From positions 259,045-322,942 of the forward strand of contig JAGVYD010000009.1 of the NCBI GenBank assembly GCA_018303405.1: a stretch of DNA of 63,898 nucleotides, given 5' to 3'. The notes beneath the pieces were generated by a model. The model saw nothing but the letters and a program-made list of their open reading frames with translations. It ran no database searches and was not told where the DNA came from. The position numbers were made by a program, and so were the translations under genes. Origin of the DNA: Candidatus Woesearchaeota archaeon (GTDB lineage: Archaea; Nanobdellota; Nanobdellia; Woesearchaeales; JABMPP01). Positions 41,151 through 51,163 of the stretch are shown here, piece after piece; position 1 is the stretch's first letter, and every line of letters starts with the position of its first letter.

Positions 41151-42857
41151 ATGAAAAAATTTGTTGAAATTCTCAGGCACGGGATTAAGCATGGGATTAA
41201 ATATCTTAAATATCCTAGGAGAAATTTTCGGGATGCTGCCCTGAATGTGCTTTTGCCGGATTATTCTTCTTTTTTCAGCATCGTAATCATCCTATCAGCA
41301 ACATTCATGGCAATGCCCATGGGGCTATCACAGGCTGATGAGCGTGATTTGGCCATTGAAGCCACGCTGCCAGCTGAATTGGATTTGGGCAATTCAAGCT
41401 ATCTATATTATGACCGGCTGTTCCGTATCACCAACCTTGGCAAAATGCCAGGCATTACTGATTCAATTGATGCAACTGTTGATTATAATGTCAGCACTGG
41501 CGAAACCATGCTGCATACCTCCCAGTTCACTCTTACCGGAATCAACAGCTATAAGGTCGCAGGCACTGGAAATTATAACTTTACGCAGCCGGGAAATTAC
41601 ACAATCTGCGGCAAAATTTCCAATGCCTCGGTTTTTGACCCAAACCCTGGCAATAATATAGCTTGCCAACTGACTGTTATCGCGGGCGCACACCTGCCTT
41701 CAAACATCTCCCTTAACCAAAGTGATGAATTGAATGAAAGCCCAATAAATATTACTTTTAACCAGTCCATCAACATCTCAATCAACGAAACCGGCAATGT
41801 TTCCCTGAATGAATCAGCCGGAAACACAACGCTTAATGCCAGCCTGAATGTAACTTGGACAACACCAAATTCTTCTGTCAAATGCAATATGACCCTGCAA
41901 ATCAAAACACCCAAGGATCTTTTTGAGGACGAGAAAATCACATTCAGCCATGAAATATCAGGAAAAATTGAAAATTACTCAATTGTCTACTGGATTGAAG
42001 ACCTTTTTGGGAATATCCTGAAGGAGCCCGTGGCAACTACCAATACAAACAGCAAGCAGTTCACACCAAAGCCACATGAAAATGATATGGTGATTGTGAT
42101 CAAGGCAAAATTGGAGGTGGCTTGCCAGATTTTTGACAATAATTCGGCCATTGCCCAAAAAATTATCATCTTCAAGTCGGGAACTTACAATCCCCCTGTA
42201 AAAGGCGCAGGCTGCAGTTCAAAACCTGATTGCGACTGCGGTGGTGGGCAAGGCTCGGTTCTTGCCTGCCAGCCTGTGTTGAATGCAACGCGCCAGGCAA
42301 AGCCGGGAAAAATCAACAGCTTCTATACGCGGGCCAAAACCCCAGATGAGGAAATAAACCTATACTACAATGTGAACCCAAATCCGGATTCCAGGCTGTT
42401 GCTTTACAAGCTGGAACTCCTTGAGAATATAAGCATAGGCACGGCAGGCCAGAATGGAAACTCAAAAGGCAATTTAACAGCGCAATTGACATCAGGAGGA
42501 AATGTATTTGCATTAATGCTCCAGAAGGGGTCCAATCTTGATGACCTTTCCATGCTTTATTTTTGGAACCAGCCTGACACAACTGGCAATTCTGCCGGGG
42601 CAGAATCCGGCGAAGAAAGGCTCCTGCACAAAACAGAGTCCAATGCAAGATATGAGCCAGTCTCAGCGGCCAATGCCCAAGAAACTGCAGGCCAGAAGCT
42701 GGCTGCAGAATCAGAATTGCCTGCCAAGATGCCAACCGGAAGCGTTGTGTATGAATCCGGGCAATCAAAAGCAGGGAAAACCATACCCTACATTCTCGGC
42801 GGCACTGCTGCGCTGGCAGCCTCGACTCTTGTGTGGAAGAAGTTCAGGCCGGGCTAG
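41151..42857 (+). CDS. Surface protein anchored at both ends by membrane segments
   Basis: The 568-residue protein has an N-terminal basic stretch, a hydrophobic segment (about 43-60) and a long Asn/Ser/Thr-rich region with many N-x-S/T sites (for example NVSLNESAGNTTLNASLNVTW), probably outside the cell. A CSSKPDCDCGGGQG cysteine cluster is near residue 365. The end has TIPYILGGTAALAASTLVWKKFRPG, a membrane segment with a basic stop. This looks like a glycosylated envelope protein with immunoglobulin- or CARDB-like domains. No enzyme motif is seen. Confidence 0.7.
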   Translation: MKKFVEILRHGIKHGIKYLKYPRRNFRDAALNVLLPDYSSFFSIVIILSATFMAMPMGLSQADERDLAIEATLPAELDLGNSSYLYYDRLFRITNLGKMPGITDSIDATVDYNVSTGETMLHTSQFTLTGINSYKVAGTGNYNFTQPGNYTICGKISNASVFDPNPGNNIACQLTVIAGAHLPSNISLNQSDELNESPINITFNQSINISINETGNVSLNESAGNTTLNASLNVTWTTPNSSVKCNMTLQIKTPKDLFEDEKITFSHEISGKIENYSIVYWIEDLFGNILKEPVATTNTNSKQFTPKPHENDMVIVIKAKLEVACQIFDNNSAIAQKIIIFKSGTYNPPVKGAGCSSKPDCDCGGGQGSVLACQPVLNATRQAKPGKINSFYTRAKTPDEEINLYYNVNPNPDSRLLLYKLELLENISIGTAGQNGNSKGNLTAQLTSGGNVFALMLQKGSNLDDLSMLYFWNQPDTTGNSAGAESGEERLLHKTESNARYEPVSAANAQETAGQKLAAESELPAKMPTGSVVYESGQSKAGKTIPYILGGTAALAASTLVWKKFRPG

Positions 42858-42912
42858 CGTTGCAAAACTTGAAGTGGAAAAGCTTTTTAAGAGAGCCTAA
42901 TTTCGGCATTTC

Positions 42913-43575
42913 ATGGGTTTCTTCAGCAGGAAAAAGGAGGCTTCCGGGAAAAAGGCCAAGGAAGCAGGGCCAGCTGGCGTGAAGGCAAGCATGCCTGAAA
43001 GCGATAGGATAGAGGCTGGGCAGCTGCAGACCAGAATCATAGTGGAAATGATAGGCAAGCCAAAGGAGCACATGGAAGCCACTTTCAATGACCTGCTAAA
43101 AAAGTTCTCAGATGAAAAGGATATCTGCATAACAAAAAAGACAATATCAAAAACAAAAAAAGACGGGGAGCTTTTTTCCAGGTTTGCAGAGGTTGAATTC
43201 TGGGCAAAAGACCTATCGACCCTGTTCGGGATAGGCTTTGACTACATGCCATCAAGCGTGGAGATTATCAAGCCGGAACAGGTTGTCTTCCAGGTGCACA
43301 GGCTGAATGCCTACCTGAACGAACTGCAGGGAAAACTTCACCATGTTGACATGCTCGCCAAGACCGCCCAGACAGAAAAGGCCATTGTATCTGACAATTT
43401 TTTCAAGATGATGGCAAACTCAATAATGCTCAGCCTTGCCAATGGGCCACGGACCGCAATCGAAATAGCAAAATTCACCGGAATAAGCGCTGAAGTGCTC
43501 CAGAACAAACTGGCGTCATTGGCAGAAGACAAGAAAATCCGCAAAGAGGGAGACAAGTATGCCCTTGTCAGATGA
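42913..43575 (+). CDS. Hypothetical protein with C-terminal winged helix
   Basis: This 220-residue protein begins with a basic, disordered N-terminus (MGFFSRKKEASGKKAKEAG), then an alpha/beta region (TRIIVEMIGKPKEHMEATFNDLLKKF), a helix pair and a C-terminal winged-helix pattern (FFKMMANSIMLSLANGPRTAIEIAKFTGISAEVLQNKLASLAEDKKI). The stop overlaps the start of scpB, so the genes are coupled and a chromosome-maintenance role is conceivable. Confidence 0.65.
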   Translation: MGFFSRKKEASGKKAKEAGPAGVKASMPESDRIEAGQLQTRIIVEMIGKPKEHMEATFNDLLKKFSDEKDICITKKTISKTKKDGELFSRFAEVEFWAKDLSTLFGIGFDYMPSSVEIIKPEQVVFQVHRLNAYLNELQGKLHHVDMLAKTAQTEKAIVSDNFFKMMANSIMLSLANGPRTAIEIAKFTGISAEVLQNKLASLAEDKKIRKEGDKYALVR

Positions 43576-44515
43576 TGAGCTGAAAAATAAGGCCGAGGCC
43601 TTACTGTTCTCAATAGGAAAAAGCATTGACATAAATGACATGGCAAGGCTTCTGAGGTGCAAGGAAATCGGGCAATTGAGCGCGGTCCTGCAGGAAATCA
43701 AGGATGGCTATGCTTCAAGGCAGTCACCAATGATTGTTGTAAATGATGGAACGCAATGGAAGATTGTTGTGAGGGAAAGGTACACTCCTGTTGTAAAGAA
43801 AGTTGTTGCGGATGTGGAGCTCAGCAAGACCCTGATGGAAACCCTTGCCATGGTCGCATGGAAAAATCCAGTCAAGCAGTCTGAAATCATAAACATCAGG
43901 AGCAACAAGGGATATGACCACCTTAATGAGCTCGAGCGAATGGGGTTTATCACAAGGAAAAAGTACGGCAGGACAAAGCTGGTCAGCCTGACCGAGAAAT
44001 TCTTCAATTATTTCGAGCTTTCAGGCCATGACGACATAAGGGAAGCCTTCAAGAAAATCAAGGAGCTTGAAGAGCAAAAAATACAGGAGTATGCCCATAA
44101 AAAAGCTGATGCTGACATGAAACGAGCCAAGGCCCAGGAAACTAAGCAAATCAATGAGAAAGCATTCCTGGACAAGATTGACAGGCAGCTGGAAACAGGG
44201 CCGGAATCAGAGCAAGCAACTGGACTTTCAGAGGAAAATCCCAAGCAGCCGCAGGCAGTGACTGAAGCTGACCTTGAGAAGGATGTGGAAAAGGCAGAGA
44301 CAGAGGAGAATGCCAGGACAGGCGCTGATGAGGGTGATTTTGAAAAGCAGATAGAGCAATTCCAGGATGAAGAGGAAAAGGGCTTTGAAGAGGAGGACAG
44401 GGATGAGGATTATGATGAAAAGCTGGATATGGAAGGCATGCCTAACCTTGATGAAAATATAAAGAAACAGAAGCCCAAAAAAGATGATGAGGAAGAGGAT
44501 TCTGGCTCAAAATAA
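43559..44515 (+). CDS. scpB: Segregation and condensation protein ScpB
   Basis: This 318-residue protein has two winged-helix domains in the first about 165 residues (NKAEALLFSIGKSIDINDMARLL; LSKTLMETLAMVAWKNPVKQSEIINIRSNKGYDHLNELERMGFI), the ScpB core that binds ScpA of the SMC complex. A long acidic tail (about residues 220-318, many E/D) follows, longer than in bacteria. The start overlaps the preceding gene by 17 bases. ScpA and SMC are not in the window. It is 65 bases before gyrA. Confidence 0.88.
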   Translation: MPLSDDELKNKAEALLFSIGKSIDINDMARLLRCKEIGQLSAVLQEIKDGYASRQSPMIVVNDGTQWKIVVRERYTPVVKKVVADVELSKTLMETLAMVAWKNPVKQSEIINIRSNKGYDHLNELERMGFITRKKYGRTKLVSLTEKFFNYFELSGHDDIREAFKKIKELEEQKIQEYAHKKADADMKRAKAQETKQINEKAFLDKIDRQLETGPESEQATGLSEENPKQPQAVTEADLEKDVEKAETEENARTGADEGDFEKQIEQFQDEEEKGFEEEDRDEDYDEKLDMEGMPNLDENIKKQKPKKDDEEEDSGSK

Positions 44516-44579
44516 GCAACATTTTACCATCCCAAAACCACAACCCTTTTAAAGCGAAATTTCTTTCATTTTACCGACG

Positions 44580-47500
44580 ATGGAAAGTTCTCCGGAAAGC
44601 CCGCATAGGGACCAAAAAATTGTGCCAAAAATAATAGAAGAGGAGATGAAGCGCTCCTACATAGATTATGCAATGTCAGTCATTGTTGGCAGGGCACTGC
44701 CTGATGCAAGGGACGGACTAAAGCCTGTGCACAGAAGGATTCTTTTTGCAATGAATGAGCTCGGCATGCTGCATAACAGGCCGTTCAAGAAGTCAGCAAG
44801 GATAGTTGGCGAAGTCCTTGGCAAATACCATCCCCACGGCGACACTGCAGTTTATGATACGCTTGTAAGGATGGCGCAGGACTTTTCCATGCGCTATGCC
44901 CTGATTGACGGGCAAGGAAATTTTGGATGCTTCACAAAAGATACCCAAGTCCAGCTTGCAGATGGCAGAAAACTGTCATTTGGGGAACTTATAACGGAGG
45001 ACACTTTAGGCAAATCCAATTATACATATACCCTTGATGAGTCTGGAAAAATAAAGATTGCCAAAATAATCAATCCTCGGCTTACCATCAAAGACTCCAA
45101 AATAATGAAAGTGGTGCTTGACAACGGGGAAAAAGTGAGGTGCACTCTTAATCACAGATTCATGCTTAAGACAGGAGAATATGTAGAAGCTCAAGATCTC
45201 AAGCAGGGGGATTCCTTGATGCCCTTTTATGCAAGAATTTCTGATAAAGAAGAATATTCCAAAGACTTGATAGGATACAACTTGATTATGCAACCCGCTA
45301 CGCAGAAGTGGACTTTTGCCCATGTTATTGCAGATGCATACAACCTTGAAAAAGGAATTTATCAAAGATCAAGAGGGAAAGTTAGGCATCATATAGACCA
45401 TAACAAGCTAAACAACAATCCTGAAAACATACAGAGGATGCACTGGGCCGAACATTTCAGGCTTCATGCAAGCCTTGCAAAGGAAAGACATGCCACAGAT
45501 ACGGAATATGTGAAAAAACTGGCGCTTGGAAGACAAGAATTCTGGAAAAAAGGAGAAAATAGAAAACTCTATTCAGAGAGGCTTTCTAAGAGAAACAAGA
45601 AAAACTGGCAGGATGACACTTATAGGAAAAAAATGTCAGAGACTCTTTCTAGGGTAAATAAAGAGCATTTCAGGAAAAATCCCCAATTGAAGCAGGTATT
45701 TAGCACAAGAGCCACCAAGACTCTGAAAAGACTCTGGCAGGACCCAGAATATCGGGAATTTATGCGGGAAAATATAATCAAAGGAAATAAAAACCATACA
45801 ACCAACCAAACGGGAAAGAAGAAATTCCTGAGCATTTGCAAGGCAGTCCTTGAAAAAGAAGGAACATTGAACGAATATATCTATGAGGTTTACAGGTCTG
45901 TAATATATCCATATGGCCATGCACCAAACTGGGAAACCGGATTTGAAAAATATTACTCTGAAAAGGGAGTGCTGGACCTTGTCAATGAAGCATGTAAAAA
46001 TCATCAAGTTGCATACACCGAAACTCTGGGCTATACAGAAGATGTTTATGATTTGACTGTTGATAAAACTCATAATTTTGCCTTGGCAGCAGGAGTGTTT
46101 GTCCATAATTCAGTTGATGGTGACAATCCTGCAGCCATGAGGTACACCGAGGCAAGGCTGTCCAGGGCCGCAGAAGAGCTGTTGCAGGACATAGACAAGG
46201 AAACTGTGGATTTCCAGCCTAATTTTGACGACAGCCTGACCGAGCCGACTGTGCTTCCATCAAAAATGCCCAATCTCCTGCTCAATGGAAGCTCAGGGAT
46301 TGCAGTGGGCATGGCAACAAACGTCCCTCCCCACAACCTGAACGAAGTTGCTGATGCCACAATTGCATATATCGATAATCCAGACATCACAACAGAGCAG
46401 CTCATGAAGCATATCAGGGGCCCTGACTTTCCAACAGGCGGCATGATCTATTCATCCGGAATCCTGGAATCATATAATTATGGAAGGGGCAGGGTGATTA
46501 TCAGGGCAAGAGCCCGGACTGAGGAAAATAAGGGAAAGCAAAGGCTCATCATCACTGAAATCCCATACATGGTCAACAAGGCGCAGCTTATAGAGCAGAT
46601 AGCAGACCTGGTCAGGGACAAGGCAATTACAGGCATCGGAGACATAAGGGATGAATCAGACAGGGAAGGCATGAGGATTGTTGTTGAAATCAAGAAAGAC
46701 TCTGACTCAGATGTTGTGCTCAACCAGCTTTACAAGCACACAAGGATGCAGACAACATTCGGGATTAACATGCTGGCTCTTGTTGACAACGAGCCAAGGA
46801 CCCTCAGCCTCAAGTCAGTAATCGGCCACCATGTCCAGCACAGGGAAAATGTCATAAGGCGCAGAACGCAGTTTGAGCTGGGAAAGGCAGAGAAAAAAGC
46901 GCATATCCTGGAAGGCCTGATAATTGCGCTGAAAAACATTGATGCCATTGTCAAGCTCATCAGGGGGTCAAAATCAGTTGACACTGCAAGGCAAGGCCTT
47001 GTCGCGAGTTTCAGGCTCTCAACTGAGCAATCAAACGCAATTCTCGACATGAGGCTTTCAAAGCTCACGTCCCTTGAGCAGGACAAGATCAGAAATGAGC
47101 ATGCTGAAACAATCAAGCTGATAGCAGAGCTTAAGTCAATTTTGGCAAGCCAGCTGAAAATACTGGGCATGATCAAGTCAGAGCTGCAGGAGCTAAAGGC
47201 AAAATACGGGGATGCCAGGAAAACAGAGATTGTGCTTGGCGGGGAGAGCATAGACATAGACATTGAGGATTTGATTGAAGAAGGCACAATGGCCGTAACC
47301 ATAACCCATTCAGGCTACATAAAGAGGCTGCCCATAGACACCTACAAGCAGCAGAAAAGGGGAGGGAAGGGCGTCATTGGCGCAGGAAAGAAGGAAGAGG
47401 ACTTTGTCGAGCACCTTTTCATTGCGCATACTCATTCATACATCCTGTTTTTCACAGACCAGGGCCAGGTGCACTGGCTAAAGGTTTACCAGCTTCCAGA

Positions 47501-48245
47501 AGCAAGCAGGCAAGCTACAGGAAAGGCAATTGTAAACCTGCTTGAGCTGGATTCCAAGGAAAAAATCACTGCTTTTGTGCCTGTGGCAAAGTTCGATGAT
47601 GACCATTTCCTGGTTCTGGCAACAAAAAAAGGCATAATCAAGAAAACCAGCATGACCGCATATTCCAATCCCCGAAAGGGAGGGATACGCGCAATCAATC
47701 TCGATGAGGGCGACACGCTTGTAAGCGCAAAGCTGACTGATGGAAATTCAAATCTCATACTAGCTTCCAGGTTCGGCAACGCAGTGCATTTCAGCGAGAG
47801 GGATGTCAGGCCAATGGGAAGGACAAGCATGGGTGTCATTGGCATGCGGCTGAAAAAAGAGGACGAGGTTGTGGACATGGTCATCGCAAGGCCGGAAACA
47901 ACCCTTTTGACAATCACAGAGAATGGATACGGCAAGAGGACGGCAATTGACGAGTATAGCATCATCAGGCGCGGCGGCCAGGGAGTGATCAATATCCAAT
48001 GCAATGAGCGGAACGGAAATGTCATTGCTGTCAAGGCTGTTGCGGACAGGGACGACCTCATGCTCATAAGCAAGAATGGAATCATAATACGGACACTTGC
48101 AGGCGACATCTCGGTCATTGGCAGGAATACGCAAGGCGTGAGGCTCATGAAGCTGGAAGACAATGACAAGGTCGTTGCAGCAGCGAGCATCATCAATGAG
48201 GACAATGGAAACGGCCTGGGCACAGTGGCGCCAGCTCCGCAATAG
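44580..48245 (+). CDS. gyrA: DNA gyrase subunit A with an intein
   Basis: The 1221-residue precursor includes a 394-residue intein (residues 117-510). The extein (827 residues) has the GyrA breakage-reunion domain: [36 protein letters not shown] and the active-site Tyr in [11 protein letters not shown], 128th residue after splicing. The C-terminal beta-pinwheel repeats end with [12 protein letters not shown] and [18 protein letters not shown] resembles the GyrA box. It would form the gyrase tetramer with GyrB, absent from the window. Start ATG is at 44580. Confidence 0.95.
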   Translation: MESSPESPHRDQKIVPKIIEEEMKRSYIDYAMSVIVGRALPDARDGLKPVHRRILFAMNELGMLHNRPFKKSARIVGEVLGKYHPHGDTAVYDTLVRMAQDFSMRYALIDGQGNFGCFTKDTQVQLADGRKLSFGELITEDTLGKSNYTYTLDESGKIKIAKIINPRLTIKDSKIMKVVLDNGEKVRCTLNHRFMLKTGEYVEAQDLKQGDSLMPFYARISDKEEYSKDLIGYNLIMQPATQKWTFAHVIADAYNLEKGIYQRSRGKVRHHIDHNKLNNNPENIQRMHWAEHFRLHASLAKERHATDTEYVKKLALGRQEFWKKGENRKLYSERLSKRNKKNWQDDTYRKKMSETLSRVNKEHFRKNPQLKQVFSTRATKTLKRLWQDPEYREFMRENIIKGNKNHTTNQTGKKKFLSICKAVLEKEGTLNEYIYEVYRSVIYPYGHAPNWETGFEKYYSEKGVLDLVNEACKNHQVAYTETLGYTEDVYDLTVDKTHNFALAAGVFVHNSVDGDNPAAMRYTEARLSRAAEELLQDIDKETVDFQPNFDDSLTEPTVLPSKMPNLLLNGSSGIAVGMATNVPPHNLNEVADATIAYIDNPDITTEQLMKHIRGPDFPTGGMIYSSGILESYNYGRGRVIIRARARTEENKGKQRLIITEIPYMVNKAQLIEQIADLVRDKAITGIGDIRDESDREGMRIVVEIKKDSDSDVVLNQLYKHTRMQTTFGINMLALVDNEPRTLSLKSVIGHHVQHRENVIRRRTQFELGKAEKKAHILEGLIIALKNIDAIVKLIRGSKSVDTARQGLVASFRLSTEQSNAILDMRLSKLTSLEQDKIRNEHAETIKLIAELKSILASQLKILGMIKSELQELKAKYGDARKTEIVLGGESIDIDIEDLIEEGTMAVTITHSGYIKRLPIDTYKQQKRGGKGVIGAGKKEEDFVEHLFIAHTHSYILFFTDQGQVHWLKVYQLPEASRQATGKAIVNLLELDSKEKITAFVPVAKFDDDHFLVLATKKGIIKKTSMTAYSNPRKGGIRAINLDEGDTLVSAKLTDGNSNLILASRFGNAVHFSERDVRPMGRTSMGVIGMRLKKEDEVVDMVIARPETTLLTITENGYGKRTAIDEYSIIRRGGQGVINIQCNERNGNVIAVKAVADRDDLMLISKNGIIIRTLAGDISVIGRNTQGVRLMKLEDNDKVVAAASIINEDNGNGLGTVAPAPQ
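44928..46109 (+). other. Intein in GyrA with HNH-type endonuclease
   Basis: The intein starts with Cys ([13 protein letters not shown]) after GNFG and ends VHN before Ser of SVDGD. Block B is [11 protein letters not shown] and the C-terminal block is [22 protein letters not shown]. The central part has an HNH-like sequence, [18 protein letters not shown], then repeated WQD/RxxM motifs ([23 protein letters not shown]) like NUMOD DNA-binding modules. The insertion point GNFG/SVDGD is a different position from the well-known mycobacterial GyrA intein (MRY/TEA). Confidence 0.93.
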
Positions 48246-48292
48246 CGCTCAGGGCAATTTCTCGACAAAGCCTTATAAATTGGCATGGCCTT

Positions 48293-49441
48293 ATGGATTC
48301 TATGGAAGCATTTGCAGTAACAAACAATGGAACGGAAAATTGCTGCGCAGCTGAAATCAAGGAGCTTCTGGGCGCAGATTCCGAGACTGCAAACGGGATT
48401 GTTCTATTCAATGCGGCAAAGTACCAGGACATATGCAGGCTGGCTTATGCAGGGCAAAGCATCTGGAGAACTGGCGAACTTCTCGGAAAGTTCAAGTTCA
48501 GGGAAAATTTTTTTGATTCCCTGGCCGGGCATATAGCGAAGTCCGGAATAAGGGACTGGATAAAGCCAGAAACCAGCTTCAGGGCGGAGTGCATCAGGCG
48601 CGGCAACCATGATTTTAGCAGCGTTGATGTGGAAAAGGCAGCTGGTGAGGCGGCACTTGAGTCGCCTGGCGAAAAATTAAAGGTTGACCTGAAAAACCCG
48701 GATGTCAGGCTTCTCATTTACATATCCGGCAATGAATGTTATTTTGGAATAGACTTTGCGGGGATTGACCTTTCAAGCCGGGACTACAAAATTTTTGCGC
48801 ACAGGGACAGCCTGAACGGCACAGTTGCCTATGCAATGGTGAGGCTTGCCGGCTGGGACAAGAAAGGGGGGTTGCTTGACCCATTCTGCGGCGGAGGGAC
48901 AATCCCCATAGAAGCCGCATTTTACAGGACAGGCGTTGCAATTAACCATTTTCGCAAGGACAAGCTGGCGTTTGCCAGGATGGAGCTGGGCTTTGACCAG
49001 AAAAAATTCTTCGAGGAGATTGACGGAAAATCCAAGTTTCCGGCCAAGGTCAATGTGTTTGGGTCGGATGCCCTCCTTGCCGCTGTCAATGCGTCCAACA
49101 AGAATGCGAAGATAGCAGGAATCCACAAGGGGCTGGTCCTGAACAGGATTGACATAGAATGGCTTGACACAAAATTCAAGGAAAGCTCAATTGACTTCAT
49201 TGTGACTGACCTGCCTGAAAAAACCAGGATGTCAAATGCCAAATACCTGGACAAGATTTACTCTGAATTCTGGTTCCAGCTGGATTTTGTGATGAAGAAA
49301 GACGGTGCTGTGGTTGTTGTGGCATGCAACACGTTTGACGACATGAAAAAGGACGCAGGGAAATTCAAGTTTGTGCTGGATAAGCAATTTGACATATGGC
49401 AAGGCAAGGAAAGGTTGTTGGTGGGCAGGTTTGTGAGATAA
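48293..49441 (+). CDS. THUMP-domain tRNA guanine-N2 methyltransferase (Trm14/THUMPD3-like)
   Basis: The 382-residue protein has an N-terminal THUMP region (SFRAECIRRGNHDFSSVDVEKAAGEA, residues about 90-115) and a class I methyltransferase with motif I GGLLDPFCGGGTIPIEAAF and motif IV IVTDLPEKTRMS, a DLP variant of the usual NPPY. This combination fits the Trm14/THUMPD3 group that makes m2G in tRNA. The last codons (WQGKERLLVGRFVR) have a diverged second copy at 50432-50476, after the MNT-HEPN genes. Confidence 0.83.
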   Translation: MDSMEAFAVTNNGTENCCAAEIKELLGADSETANGIVLFNAAKYQDICRLAYAGQSIWRTGELLGKFKFRENFFDSLAGHIAKSGIRDWIKPETSFRAECIRRGNHDFSSVDVEKAAGEAALESPGEKLKVDLKNPDVRLLIYISGNECYFGIDFAGIDLSSRDYKIFAHRDSLNGTVAYAMVRLAGWDKKGGLLDPFCGGGTIPIEAAFYRTGVAINHFRKDKLAFARMELGFDQKKFFEEIDGKSKFPAKVNVFGSDALLAAVNASNKNAKIAGIHKGLVLNRIDIEWLDTKFKESSIDFIVTDLPEKTRMSNAKYLDKIYSEFWFQLDFVMKKDGAVVVVACNTFDDMKKDAGKFKFVLDKQFDIWQGKERLLVGRFVR

Positions 49442-49506
49442 AAAACTGAAAACTTAACCATGTATAACAGAAAGATTTATAAACAACTGTTAATATTATT
49501 TAACAT

Positions 49507-49992
49507 ATGTTAAAAATATTTAATGATTTGAAGCCTTTTTTTGAGGATGTGTACAAAGAGGTCTCTGTAAGGCAATATGCCAAGGCAATAAAAATAAGCC
49601 CGCCAACAGCTTCTAAGATGCTTAAAGATTATGAAAAAGAAAATTTGCTTATATTGGATGAAAAAGGAATTTATATATACTTTAGGGCAAACAGAGAAAA
49701 TTACATATTTAGAAATTTAGCAAAATTATATTGGTACTCTGTTATTTATCCTCTGACCAAAAGCCTTCATGAAAAAATATTATATAGGTGCATAATCCTT
49801 TTTGGCTCTCTGGCGAAGGCGGAAAATACATCGGGGTCGGATGTTGATTTGTATCTGGATATCGATGAAAGGGAAGTTGATGTTTCAGAAATGAAGGGGG
49901 TTTTGAAGAGGGAAATCCAGCTCCATTTCAAAAAGTCCATGAAAAACAATTATCTCAAGGAAAATATCGAAGAGGGCATAATAATAAGATGA
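49507..49992 (+). CDS. Minimal nucleotidyltransferase (MNT) fused to an HTH
   Basis: The N-terminal part of this 161-residue protein has a helix-turn-helix (VSVRQYAKAIKISPPTASKMLKDYEKENL). The rest has the nucleotidyltransferase motif ILFGSLAKAENTSGSDVDLYLDI (GSx10DxD, with the third acid further on). MNT proteins pair with HEPN toxins, AMPylating or inhibiting them. A TATA-like AGATTTATAAAC (about 49471-49482) is 25-36 bases before the ATG. It overlaps the HEPN gene by four bases. Confidence 0.85.
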   Translation: MLKIFNDLKPFFEDVYKEVSVRQYAKAIKISPPTASKMLKDYEKENLLILDEKGIYIYFRANRENYIFRNLAKLYWYSVIYPLTKSLHEKILYRCIILFGSLAKAENTSGSDVDLYLDIDEREVDVSEMKGVLKREIQLHFKKSMKNNYLKENIEEGIIIR

Positions 49993-50417
49993 AGCACAAT
50001 ATTGATTGGCAGGGCTGTAAGGCTAAATTGCTGGCCAAACCAATTAAGCCCGATCTTGGAAAGATCAAATCCATTTTGGAGTCTGCCAAGGACAGGGAAA
50101 CAACTGCAAAAATGCTCCCTATAAATGAAACTTCAAAAGAAACAGTTGTTTCCCTTATGTATGATGTCCTGAGGGAATTGCTTGAGGCATTGGCAATAAA
50201 GCATGGCTACAAAATATACAATCATGAGTGCTACACATCATTTCTTATGGCCATAATCAAGGATGAAGTTTTTGCTAGGGAATTCGACTCCCTTAGAATG
50301 CTGAGAAACAGCATAAACTATTATGGCAAGAGAATAAGCATTGATGATGCAAAGTCGTCGATTTCTTCAACTGAGGATTTATTAAAAAAAACAAAGGCTT
50401 TGTTGAAATCAAAATGA
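49989..50417 (+). CDS. HEPN domain protein (partner of MNT)
   Basis: This 142-residue all-helical HEPN protein has TVVSLMYDVLRELLEALAIKHGYKIYNHECYTSFLM and RMLRNSINYYGKRIS, where the R-N-x4 pattern matches the HEPN active-site region but the usual His is Tyr. It overlaps the MNT gene (ATGA), a typical toxin-antitoxin order. Loss of His may mean it is not an RNase or that chemistry differs. The pair seems acquired: see the duplicated sequence on both sides. Confidence 0.8.
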   Translation: MKHNIDWQGCKAKLLAKPIKPDLGKIKSILESAKDRETTAKMLPINETSKETVVSLMYDVLRELLEALAIKHGYKIYNHECYTSFLMAIIKDEVFAREFDSLRMLRNSINYYGKRISIDDAKSSISSTEDLLKKTKALLKSK

Positions 50418-50431
50418 GGAAAAACCATGTT

Positions 50432-50476
50432 TGGCAAGGCAAAGAGAAGCTGATTGTCAGCAGGTTTGTGAGATAG
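50432..50476 (+). repeat. Diverged copy of the 3' end of the upstream methyltransferase gene
   Basis: The bases code WQGKEKLIVSRFVR plus stop, parallel to WQGKERLLVGRFVR plus stop at 49397-49441. Both begin TGGCAAGGCAA and end CAGGTTTGTGAGATA. The pair of copies brackets 49442-50431, which holds the MNT-HEPN genes. They are not identical, so the event is old or the incoming copy came from a related strain. Confidence 0.75.
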
Positions 50477-50511
50477 CAAACTTTTTAATGATAAAAATTA
50501 TATTCATCAAC

Positions 50512-50741
50512 ATGGCAAAAAATGCTTTTCATGAAGGGGCGTTCTTCTCCGCAATAAGGGAGGATTTTCCACTTTGGGCAGGTTTGATAAGGTTATAAAT
50601 GCAGACGTGCTTGATGCTTGGGTTTATCCCTCTCCAAAAATACTTGATAAAGTTAATAATTATCTCCTTCATTTGATTAGAACATCACCGCCCATCTATA
50701 GCGAAGGGCTGAAGAAAATCAGGCGTTTGCTGAGTATCTGA
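50512..50741 (+). pseudogene. Remnant of a PLP-dependent aminotransferase gene
   Basis: Frame one reads MAKNAFHEGAFFSAIREDFP then stops. After a shift, the next frame reads RFDKVINADVLDAWVYPSPKIL and continues DKVNNYLLHLIRTSPPIYSEGL. INADVLDAW, PSP and LRTSPP resemble the N-terminal region of class I/II aminotransferases of the histidinol-phosphate/CobD type. It stops at 50741 without the rest of the enzyme, so it is a broken, truncated copy. Confidence 0.6.
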
Positions 50742-50796
50742 AATTCTCATTTATTTTCCCTACACCTTTTTAAAGGGCTATTCCTTCTATTTTCAC

Positions 50797-51140
50797 GTAG
50801 GGCAGCGCTTGGCTGACGGTGTTGCAGCAATGCAATGCTGAGGAAAGTCCGCCCACACTCGAAAAGGCCACTTTCACAAGAAAGGTCCTTAAACGGACGG
50901 CAACCACTCAGAAACGATACATCCGTGGGATAAGATGATGCCGCGAAGGCTTCCGCGAGGGAGCTGAGCTAACCGGCAGATGTTTTTCACGGGAATGGTT
51001 AAACGGTGAGCCCTGGCTTGTGCAAGTCCTTAGGACGCTTAGTTGAATGCCAAGACTTGCCATCGAAGCAGCAAGGCAGCAGAAATGATGTCAACACCTG
51101 CTTTTTGGGCAAGACAAAAGGCGGCTTACAGCTGCCCTAC
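50797..51140 (+). ncRNA. rnpB: RNase P RNA
   Basis: The 5' GTAGGGCAGC (50797-50806) pairs with GCTGCCCTAC (51131-51140) as helix P1. GAGGAAAGTCCGCCCAC (about 50861-50877) is the universal P4/J-region sequence, and ACAAAAGGCGGCTTACAG is the matching 3' part. GAAACGATACA and other paired regions lie between, as expected for archaeal type A RNase P RNA. A TATA-like CCTTTTTAAAGGG (about 50765-50777) precedes it by 20-32 bases. Confidence 0.95.
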
Positions 51141-51163
51141 AAATCTTTTAATAAAGGTTTGAC

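Noticed and set aside
44580-48245. GyrA read as two genes or as a gene with a foreign insertion that kills it
   Set aside because: The frame is continuous across both junctions and the inserted 394 residues have complete splice motifs, so it is an intein.
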